Positions 18,038-25,108 of a stretch of DNA of 64,000 nucleotides are shown here, one piece after another. A program made the translations under genes and the position numbers. Numbering within the stretch: the first letter of the stretch is position 1; each line of letters opens with the position of its first letter. The notes beneath the pieces are model-generated. The model had not been told where the DNA came from. It made no database searches and was given only the letters and a program-made list of their open reading frames with translations. This DNA comes from Rhodoblastus sp963727035 (GTDB lineage Bacteria > Pseudomonadota > Alphaproteobacteria > Rhizobiales > Beijerinckiaceae). The stretch covers positions 58,558 through 122,557 of the forward strand of contig CAVSEY010000015.1 of the NCBI GenBank assembly GCA_963727035.1, given 5' to 3'.

Positions 18038-18066
18038 TCGGGCGGCGAGGCCGCCCGATTTTTTTT
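18038..18066 (+). terminator. Rho-independent terminator
   Basis: TCGGGCGGC (18038-18046) pairs perfectly with GCCGCCCGA (18050-18058) across a 3-base loop, and eight T residues follow at once. This is a textbook intrinsic terminator for the plus-strand gene ending at 18001. Confidence 0.88.
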
Positions 18067-18364
18067 GCAGGCGCCGCCGGGAACGGAATGGCTGGCGGAA
18101 AGACGTTTTTTCCCTTACAAGCCGCATGCGCAATGGGCTTGGCCGCGACAGGCGGCGTGAGCGATTGCGGATTTCCTGGATCCATCGGGCTCGACGCCGC
18201 CCGATTTTCGCCTTTCGCAGCGTTTAATTCCGACGTGGGGGCGGACGGGAGCCTGTTCAATTCCGCTTAGGCCAACGGAATCTAAACGCTTTCGCCCCAT
18301 CAATGGGAAATGGCGCTGTTTTTTGACCTGGCCGGGTCGAGAACAGGCGCTCACGGAAACCAGC
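18067..18364 (+). other. Intergenic region upstream of dedA
   Basis: About 300 bases with short open frames on both strands and no domain, convincing start signal or repeat. The region presumably contains the dedA promoter; I cannot point to a clear -35/-10 pair. Confidence 0.45.
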
Positions 18365-19036
18365 ATGTTTGTCGAGACGATAAAGCCCCTGATCGCGCAG
18401 CACGGTTATCTCGCCGTCTTCTGCATCGTGATGCTGGAGAGCTTCGGCGTCCCATTTCCCGGCGAGACAGCCTTGGTTCTTGCGGCCATGTTCGCCGGCG
18501 CGACCGGCCTGCTCGACATCAAAATGGTCATCGCCCTGGCGGCGGCGGGCGCCATTCTTGGCGGCAATGTCGGCTTCTGGGCGGGCCGCCGCTTCGGCCT
18601 GCGGCTGCTGCTGAACCATGGCGGCAAGGTCGGCCTTTCCGACGATCGCATCAAGCTCGGCCAATACCTGTTCGACAATCACGGCGCGAAAATCGTCTTT
18701 TTCGGGCGCTTCATCGCGATTTTGCGCATTTTCGCCGCCTTTCTCGCCGGGGTGAACCGTTACGGCTGGGGCCAGTTCCTGTTCTATAGCGCCGCCGGCG
18801 GCGTGGTCTGGGCGGCGGCTTTCGGCCTCAGCGGCTATGCCTTCGGCGATGCTTTCGAGCGCGTCGAGGGGCCTTTGAGCAAGATTGTCCTCGCTCTCGT
18901 CGTTCTTGGCGTCGCCATCGGCTGGTGGCTGATCCAGACTCAGGAAAAAAAGCTCATCGCACGGGCCCTCGCCGCTGATCCCGGCTCCTTGCGGGTAGGG
19001 CCGACGCCGATCGTGCAGCCCGCGGCGGCCGAGTGA
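18365..19036 (+). CDS. DedA-family membrane protein
   Basis: The 223-residue product belongs to the DedA/SNARE-associated family of inner-membrane proteins, now regarded as lipid scramblase/flippase-like transporters (undecaprenyl phosphate or phospholipids). Diagnostic parts are ESFGVPFPGETALVLAAMFA near residue 25 and the FFGRFIAILRIFAAFLAGV segment with the conserved Arg and Pro-like re-entrant region. A final membrane helix and a short cytoplasmic tail follow. Start ATG 18365 gives the usual short N-terminus; the frame is open 42 bases further upstream. Confidence 0.9.
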   Translation: MFVETIKPLIAQHGYLAVFCIVMLESFGVPFPGETALVLAAMFAGATGLLDIKMVIALAAAGAILGGNVGFWAGRRFGLRLLLNHGGKVGLSDDRIKLGQYLFDNHGAKIVFFGRFIAILRIFAAFLAGVNRYGWGQFLFYSAAGGVVWAAAFGLSGYAFGDAFERVEGPLSKIVLALVVLGVAIGWWLIQTQEKKLIARALAADPGSLRVGPTPIVQPAAAE

Positions 19037-19045
19037 GCGCGCCGG

Positions 19046-19165
19046 TCAGAGCGACGGTTTGAGTTTGTAGGCGGTCTCGCCGATCAGGCCGCGCCGGAAA
19101 CTCCGCACGATCGCCACGAAGATCACGCCCTGCGCGACCATGACCCATGGGCTTGGGAAATGCGG
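19046..19165 (-). pseudogene. Possible 3' remnant of a membrane permease gene
   Basis: On the minus strand a short frame ends at 19046 and reads FPSPWVMVAQGVIFVAIV, then a basic RSFRRGLIG turn and a polar tail to TGA. That pattern, one last membrane helix followed by a Gly-Leu turn, resembles the C-terminus of branched-chain amino acid or urea ABC permeases. Upstream of it the frame loses any coding character, so only the last 35-40 codons would remain. The evidence is resemblance alone. Confidence 0.25.
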
Positions 19166-19313
19166 CGCGATTGCGCAATTTTGGCGAATTCACGGCAAAT
19201 TTACGAGCGCGCGCCTTGGCCGGCGCGGCGAATGGTCGCGCCGCTGCGACTTTAAGCTACGGGCCTATCGCGCGATTTCATTTTTCGGTTTATGGAGTAG
19301 CCAAGGGCTTCAT

Positions 19314-19327
19314 TTGACATGGGTCAA
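19314..19327 (+). promoter_or_regulatory. FNR/FixK-type binding site upstream of ccoN
   Basis: TTGACATGGGTCAA is a perfect match to the TTGAC-N4-GTCAA consensus used by FixK, FnrL and Anr-type regulators. Its centre is about 94 bases before the ccoN start. If it sits at the usual -41.5 position, transcription would begin near 19362. This fits oxygen-limited induction of the cbb3 oxidase genes. Confidence 0.85.
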
Positions 19328-19414
19328 TGAAAGCTTTGACGGGGCGGGCAAAGGTCCGCCCGATGGCGACCCGGCGTCTCTATGGCGTCGGAGCGATTTC
19401 ATTGGGGCGAAAAC

Positions 19415-21088
19415 ATGGCGCAAGCAAGTTCGGTTTCCACGGCGTCGCCGTCCGGCGGCAAATCAATGACAATCGGCGAAATGCTCGGGATTGTCCTCTC
19501 CCTCGGCGGCGCCCTTCTGGCGCTGTTCATCGCGTCAAAGGCCTATACGGCCGCCTACGCCTTCCACATGTTCGTGTTCGCGCTCGCCGGCTTCGGCGGG
19601 GCGTTCCTGATCTTCAAGCGCTATTCGGTGCGCCCGGCGTTCACGCCGCAGGAGATCGACGGCCGGCCGAACTATAATTACGGCCCCGTGAAATTCACCA
19701 GTCTTGCGGCGGTGTTCTGGGGCATCGCGGGCTTTCTCGTGGGTGTGATCGTCGCCACGGAGCTTGCCTTTCCCGATCTGTCCATGGGGCTGCCCTGGAT
19801 CAACTTCGGCCGCCTGCGCCCGCTGCACACCTCGGCGGTGATCTTCGCCTTCGGCGGCAACGTCCTTCTGGCGACGTCGCTTTATGTCGTGCAGCGCACC
19901 AGTCGCGCCCGTCTTGCGGGTGATCTTGCGCCCTGGTTCCTCGTTCTCGGTTACAACCTGTTCATCGTCATCGCCGGCACCGGCTATCTGCTGGGCATCA
20001 CCCAGTCGAAGGAATATGCCGAGCCGGAATGGTACGCCGACCTGTGGCTGACGATCGTTTGGGTTGTTTATCTCCTCGTCTTCCTCGCGACCCTGTGGAA
20101 GCGCAAGGAGCCCCATATCTATGTCGCCAACTGGTTCACCCTGGCCTTCATCATCACGATCGCCATGCTGCACCTCGGCAACAACGCGGCCATCCCGGTT
20201 TCGATCTTCTCGCCGAAATCCTACGTCGTGTGGTCCGGCGTTCAGGACGCCATGTTCCAGTGGTGGTATGGCCATAACGCGGTGGGCTTCTTCCTGACCG
20301 CCGCCTTCCTGGCGATCATGTATTATTTCGTGCCCAAGCGCGCGGAGCGTCCGGTCTATTCCTACCGCCTGTCGATCATCCACTTCTGGGCCCTGATCTT
20401 CATGTATATCTGGGCCGGCCCGCACCATCTGCACTATACGGCTCTGCCGGATTGGGCGGGGACGCTGGGCATGACCTTCTCGATCATGCTGTGGATGCCT
20501 TCTTGGGGCGGCATGATCAACGGCCTGATGACGCTCTCGGGCGCCTGGGACAAGCTGCGCACCGATCCGGTTCTGCGCATGCTGGTGGTGTCCGTCGCCT
20601 TCTACGGCATGTCGACCTTTGAAGGTCCGCTGATGTCGATCAAGGTGGTGAACTCGCTGTCGCACTACACCGACTGGACCGTCGGCCACGTGCATTCCGG
20701 CGCGCTCGGCTGGGTGGGCTTCGTCTCCTTCGGCGCGCTCTACTGCCTGATCCCCTGGGTGTTCAATCGCAAGCTTTACTCGCTGAAGCTGGTGAACTGG
20801 CACTTCTGGATCGCGACGATCGGCATCGTGCTCTACATCACCTCGATGTGGGTGTCCGGCATCCTCCAGGGCCTGATGTGGCGCGCCTATACCGCGAACG
20901 GCTTCCTTGAATATTCCTTCATCGAAACCGTAGAGGCGATGCACCCCTTCTACGTGATCCGCGCTGCGGGCGGCGGCCTGTTCCTCATCGGCTCGCTGAT
21001 CATGGCCTTCAACTTTTACAAGACGCTCGCCTCGCCTGAACTGGCGGGGGCCCCCGAAGCCAAGCCCGTGCTTGCGGCGGCCGAGTGA
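19415..21088 (+). CDS. ccoN: Cytochrome cbb3 oxidase catalytic subunit I
   Basis: CcoN is the haem-copper subunit that reduces oxygen with high affinity under microaerobic conditions. The 557-residue product has about 12-14 membrane helices and the expected His-rich segments: RPLHTSAVIFAFGGN (low-spin haem ligand), WWYGHNAVGFFLTA (Cu-B His and the cross-linked Tyr region), WAGPHHLHYTALPDW and VGHVHSGALGWVGF. ATG 19415 has GGGGCGA in front and is preferred over ATG 19382. The FixK-type site lies 88 bases upstream. ccoO follows after 11 bases. Confidence 0.96.
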   Translation: MAQASSVSTASPSGGKSMTIGEMLGIVLSLGGALLALFIASKAYTAAYAFHMFVFALAGFGGAFLIFKRYSVRPAFTPQEIDGRPNYNYGPVKFTSLAAVFWGIAGFLVGVIVATELAFPDLSMGLPWINFGRLRPLHTSAVIFAFGGNVLLATSLYVVQRTSRARLAGDLAPWFLVLGYNLFIVIAGTGYLLGITQSKEYAEPEWYADLWLTIVWVVYLLVFLATLWKRKEPHIYVANWFTLAFIITIAMLHLGNNAAIPVSIFSPKSYVVWSGVQDAMFQWWYGHNAVGFFLTAAFLAIMYYFVPKRAERPVYSYRLSIIHFWALIFMYIWAGPHHLHYTALPDWAGTLGMTFSIMLWMPSWGGMINGLMTLSGAWDKLRTDPVLRMLVVSVAFYGMSTFEGPLMSIKVVNSLSHYTDWTVGHVHSGALGWVGFVSFGALYCLIPWVFNRKLYSLKLVNWHFWIATIGIVLYITSMWVSGILQGLMWRAYTANGFLEYSFIETVEAMHPFYVIRAAGGGLFLIGSLIMAFNFYKTLASPELAGAPEAKPVLAAAE

Positions 21089-21099
21089 GGAGATCGAAC

Positions 21100-21837
21100 A
21101 TGTCGCTTTGGAACAAACACGCGATCTTCGAAAAGAACAGCATCATCCTTTCGGTCGGCATTCTCATTGTCGTCGCGATCGGCGGTCTGGTCGAAATCGG
21201 CCCTCTGTTCTACCTGAAGAACACCATCGAAACGATCGACGGCGTCCGGCCCAATACGCCGCTGGAGCTCGCCGGTCGCAACATCTACATCCGCGAAGGC
21301 TGCTATCTCTGCCATTCGCAGATGATCCGCGCCCTGCGCGACGAGGTCGAGCGCTATGGCCATTACTCTCTGGCGGCGGAGTCGAAATTCGACCATCCGT
21401 TCCAGTGGGGCTCCAAGCGCACCGGTCCCGACCTCGCCCGCATCGGCGGCAAATATTCGGATGACTGGCATCGCGCCCATCTGAATAATCCTCGCTCGGT
21501 GGTCCCCGGCTCGGTCATGCCGCGTTACGGCTTCCTGGCCGAATCGCCGCTGGACTATGCCCATATCCAGGAGGACATGGGCGTGCTGGCGATCGAAGGC
21601 GTGCCCTATACCCCGGACATGATCGCCAAGGCCAAGGATGACATCAAGGCTCAGCTGAGCCCCGATGACGCGGCTGCGGTCGCCGACCTGGCCAAGCGCT
21701 ATCCCAAGGCGGTGGCGCACGCCAGCCTCGGGGGCGCGACCACGCCCACCGAACAGGACGCCCTGGTGGCCTACCTGCAGATGCTCGGCACGACCGTCGA
21801 CTTCAAGCTGTTCGATGAAAAAGCCAACTGGCGCTGA
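21100..21837 (+). CDS. ccoO: Cytochrome cbb3 oxidase subunit II (monohaem cytochrome c)
   Basis: This is the membrane-anchored monohaem cytochrome c of the oxidase, 245 residues. An N-terminal membrane helix precedes the haem motif CYLCHSQM (about residues 68-72). The distal Met ligand is probably in SVVPGSVMPRYGF. The start ATG 21100 has GGAGAT eight bases ahead. The gene lies between ccoN and the tiny ccoQ, the standard order. Confidence 0.95.
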   Translation: MSLWNKHAIFEKNSIILSVGILIVVAIGGLVEIGPLFYLKNTIETIDGVRPNTPLELAGRNIYIREGCYLCHSQMIRALRDEVERYGHYSLAAESKFDHPFQWGSKRTGPDLARIGGKYSDDWHRAHLNNPRSVVPGSVMPRYGFLAESPLDYAHIQEDMGVLAIEGVPYTPDMIAKAKDDIKAQLSPDDAAAVADLAKRYPKAVAHASLGGATTPTEQDALVAYLQMLGTTVDFKLFDEKANWR

Positions 21838-21852
21838 GTCTGGAGAGGCGGA

Positions 21853-22011
21853 ATGGAGCCTGACTATTTCATAGCCATTCTCGGGCCGTTGAAAATCATA
21901 AGTCTTCTGTCGGTCATCGTCGCTTTCACGGGTGTCGTCGTGTTTGCGCTTTGGCCGTCGAAGAAGAAGAGCTTCGATGAGGCCGCCCGGCTGCCGCTGA
22001 ACGAGGATTGA
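21853..22011 (+). CDS. ccoQ: Cytochrome cbb3 oxidase small subunit CcoQ
   Basis: This is a 52-codon gene starting at ATG 21853 with GGAGAGGCGG just before it. The translation begins MEPDYFIAILGPLKIISLLS, has one membrane helix, then the conserved cytoplasmic end WPSKKKSFDEAARLPLNED. CcoQ stabilises the association of CcoP with the oxidase core. It ends 3 bases before the ccoP start. Confidence 0.92.
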   Translation: MEPDYFIAILGPLKIISLLSVIVAFTGVVVFALWPSKKKSFDEAARLPLNED

Positions 22012-22014
22012 ACA

Positions 22015-22881
22015 ATGGTTGATCACACGCATCAAGATATCGACGCGGCCACGGGCACAGCGACCACGGGCCACGAGTGGGACGGCATCAAGGAGCTGAA
22101 CACGCCGCTTCCGAAATGGTGGCTCTATGTTCTCTACGCCTGCATGATCTGGTCGGTCGGCTACTGGTTTCTCTATCCGGCCATTCCGCTGCCCGGCGGA
22201 GAGACCAAGGGCATTCTGGGCTGGACGTCGCGCGGCGCGGTCACGGCGGACCTGCAAGAGCTGCAACAGAGCCGCGCGGAAATGGTTAACAAGCTCAATG
22301 GCTCGAGCTTGCAACAGATCGCTTCGGATCCGAAACTGGCCGAGTTCGCCCGCGCCTTTGGCCGGTCGGCCTTCGGCGTCAATTGCGCGCCCTGCCACGG
22401 CGCCAATGGCCAGGGCTCGAAGGGCTATCCGAACCTCACCGCCGACCGCTGGCTGTGGGGCGGCTCGCTCGACCAGGTCAGCGCCACCATCACCCATGGC
22501 GCGCGCTACGGCGATCCGGACGGCCATCAGGGCGACATGCCGGCGTGGGGCTCGCAAGGCCTGAGCACACAGCAGATCGCCGACGTCGCCAATTACGTCT
22601 ACTCGTTGTCGCACAAGACGACGGGAGACGTGTCGGCGGGCAAGAAGGTCTTCGAGGACAATTGTACGCCCTGCCATGGCGCCGACGCCAAGGGCAATCC
22701 CGATATGGGCGCGCCGAACCTGACGACCAGGATCTGGCTCTATGGCGGCGACAAGGCCGACCTGATCCAGACCATCACCTATGGTCGCGGCGGCCATATG
22801 CCGGCCTGGGGTTCGAAGCTCGATCCGGCGACCATCAAGGCGCTGACGGTCTATGTCCATTCGCTGGGCGGCGGCCAATAA
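22015..22881 (+). CDS. ccoP: Cytochrome cbb3 oxidase subunit III (dihaem cytochrome c)
   Basis: CcoP passes electrons from the bc1 complex or soluble cytochrome to CcoO. The 288-residue product has a cytoplasmic start with HEWDGIKELNTPLPKWW, the typical CcoP motif. One membrane helix and two cytochrome c domains follow, with CAPCHGANG near residue 124 and CTPCHGADA near residue 221. Met ligands are expected in GDMPAWG and GHMPAWG. It closes the structural ccoNOQP set; the assembly genes start about 200 bases on. Confidence 0.96.
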   Translation: MVDHTHQDIDAATGTATTGHEWDGIKELNTPLPKWWLYVLYACMIWSVGYWFLYPAIPLPGGETKGILGWTSRGAVTADLQELQQSRAEMVNKLNGSSLQQIASDPKLAEFARAFGRSAFGVNCAPCHGANGQGSKGYPNLTADRWLWGGSLDQVSATITHGARYGDPDGHQGDMPAWGSQGLSTQQIADVANYVYSLSHKTTGDVSAGKKVFEDNCTPCHGADAKGNPDMGAPNLTTRIWLYGGDKADLIQTITYGRGGHMPAWGSKLDPATIKALTVYVHSLGGGQ

Positions 22882-23089
22882 TAAGTTCGGGGCGCGGCGT
22901 CGCATGGCGTCGCGCCCTCGATTCCTTCAATGTTTTCCCAGAGCGACCGGCCCGTGCCCAGATTTCGGCGGGGAGGTTGGCGCGCGACAAGTTCCGGCGC
23001 AAATATCTCGACTCGCACCGCCCCCTTTGGCTTATAAGGGGGCCTGACACTGCGCGCCGCATGAGGCGCGACCCATTCGAGATGGCGAG

Positions 23090-24569
23090 ATGAGCGCAAT
23101 TCCAACACCGGACGTCAAGAAACCAGGGTCAGCGGCCCCCGGGACGGAGAAAGATTCGCTCTACGAGTTCGCGCCAGCAGATTTATCCGCAAAGTGTCAG
23201 CGGGCGGTTCCGCAACATCAAATGGGCCCTGCTCGGCGTCGGGATGCTGATCTATTATCTCCTGCCCTTTGTGCGGTGGGATCGCGGACCCGACCTTCCC
23301 TCGCAGGCGGTGCTGGTCGATCTGACCAATGGCCGGTTCTATTTCTTCGCAATCGAAATCTGGCCTCAGGAAGTCTATTATTTTACCGGATTGCTGATCC
23401 TCGCCGCCTTTACCTTGTTTCTCATGAACGCCGTGGCGGGCCGCGTGTGGTGTGGCTATCTCTGCCCGCAGACGGTCTGGACCGATCTTTACCTCCTGGT
23501 CGAGCGCTGGACCCAGGGCGACCGCCGCGAGCGGATGATCAAGGCGAAACAGCCGTGGACCCCGCGAACCCTGTCCGAAGCGGCCCTGAAACATGTCCTG
23601 TGGCTGCTGATCGCCTGGGGGACCGGCGGCGCCTGGGTGCTCTATTTCGCCGACGCGCCGACCCTGGTGAAGCAACTCGCGACTTTCCAGGCGCCGGCGC
23701 AGGCCTATATCTGGATCGGGATCCTCACGGCGAGCACCTATCTGCTTGCCGGTTTCGCCCGCGAGCAGGTCTGCCTTTACATGTGCCCCTGGCCGCGCAT
23801 TCAGGCGGCCCTGACCGACGAATACGCCCTGAACGTCACCTATCGTGTCGATCGCGGCGAGCCGCGTGAATCGTTCAAAAAAGCCCAAATTCTGCGCGGA
23901 GAGGGCAAGCCGGCCGGCGATTGCGTGGACTGCGGGCAATGCGTCGCAGTCTGCCCCACCGGCGTCGATATTCGCGACGGCATGAACATGGGCTGCATTC
24001 AATGCGGCTTGTGCATCGACGCCTGCGACAATGTGATGCGCAAGATCAGCCGTCCGACCGGGCTGATCGGCTATGACACCGACATCAACGTCGATCGCCG
24101 CGCCGAAGGATTGCCCGCGCTCAAACCCAAGATCGTCCGGCCCCGCACCATCATTTATGTGGCGCTGATCCTCGGCGTCGCCGCCGTGATGGGCTTCACA
24201 CTGGCGACCCGCCGCAGCCTGGGCTGCGACGTCATGCATGACCGCAATCCGATTTACGTCATGCTTTCGGACGGCTCGATCCGCAACGTCTATACGGTGC
24301 GGATTCTCAATCCGAAGGGCTTTGAGCGCAAGTTCTATCTCTCCCTGGCCGGTTTGCCCGACGGCAAGCTCTCGGTGATGGGCGAGCCCGACGGCGGCGG
24401 CAAGGGCGTGGCGGTCGTCGCGCCGCCCAACCAGACTCTGGAGCTGCGCGTCACCGTGACCACGCCGGCCGACGCGCAATTGCCACAAAGCACGCCCATT
24501 CAGATGGTGCTCACCGACGCCAAGACCGGCGAAAAGGTGAAGAAGGGCGACTATTTCAAGGCGCCTTGA
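23090..24569 (+). CDS. ccoG: CcoG/FixG polyferredoxin for cbb3 assembly, frameshifted near 23174
   Basis: CcoG is a membrane Fe-S protein that reduces Cu(II) for cbb3 oxidase assembly. The first frame, from ATG 23090, encodes about 28 residues to DSLYEFA. The homologous continuation QQIYPQSVSGRFRNIKWALL lies in the next frame from 23175, so one extra base (or two missing) in GCGCCAGCAG breaks the gene. After that the protein is complete. It shows membrane helices, the CGYLCPQTVW and CLYMCPWPRIQ motifs, and two 4Fe-4S sets (CVDCGQCVAVCP and CIQCGLCIDACD). A periplasmic Ig-like domain closes it. ATG 23244 is an unlikely alternative start because it would remove the first helix region. Confidence 0.9.
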
Positions 24570-24600
24570 GGGCGCGGGGACTGATCGGAGGACGACGAGG

Positions 24601-25107
24601 ATGATGCGGGAAGAAAGCGATTACCAGCCAGGCGGGCGCCCGTTGACCGGGCGGATGGTGCTTTTCATTCTCCTCGGCTTTTTCGGGGTCATCCTCGGCG
24701 TGAATTTCTACATGGCGACCTATGCCGCGAAAACATACAGCGGCGTCGACGCCACCGACGCTTATGACAGCGGTCTCGCCTATAACCAGGAGATCGCCGC
24801 CGCCAAGGCTCAGGCTCTCCTCGGATGGACGGTCGAACTCAACCGCGCCAACGACGCCGGCGTCACCCAGCTCACGGTGAGCGTCAAGGACAAGGACGGC
24901 AAGCCGGTCGGCGGCCTCGACGCCGCGATCGATTTCTATTTCCCGGCGACGCGGAAATTCGACCGCACCGTGCCCGCGACCCCCATCGCCGAAGGCGTCT
25001 ATTCCGGCTCGGCCCCCTTGCGCCCGGGACGCTGGGAGGTCGAAGTCTCGCTCAATCGCGGCGTCCAGCGCATGTTCCGTTCGCGCAATTCCTTCTTCGT
25101 CGAGTAA
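24601..25107 (+). CDS. ccoH: CcoH/FixH cbb3 assembly protein
   Basis: The 168-residue product has a short cytoplasmic start, one membrane helix (MVLFILLGFFGVILGVNFYM) and a periplasmic beta domain with VDATDAYDSGLAYNQEI, the hallmark of the FixH family. CcoH contacts the oxidase during its assembly. GGAGGACGAGG lies immediately before the two adjacent ATG codons at 24601 and 24604. ccoI begins 2 bases after its stop. Confidence 0.93.
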   Translation: MMREESDYQPGGRPLTGRMVLFILLGFFGVILGVNFYMATYAAKTYSGVDATDAYDSGLAYNQEIAAAKAQALLGWTVELNRANDAGVTQLTVSVKDKDGKPVGGLDAAIDFYFPATRKFDRTVPATPIAEGVYSGSAPLRPGRWEVEVSLNRGVQRMFRSRNSFFVE

Positions 25108-25108
25108 G

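Noticed and set aside
21016..22905. Minus-strand open frame of 629 codons opposite ccoO and ccoP
   Set aside because: It lies over proven cytochrome genes with intact haem motifs; no domain is visible.
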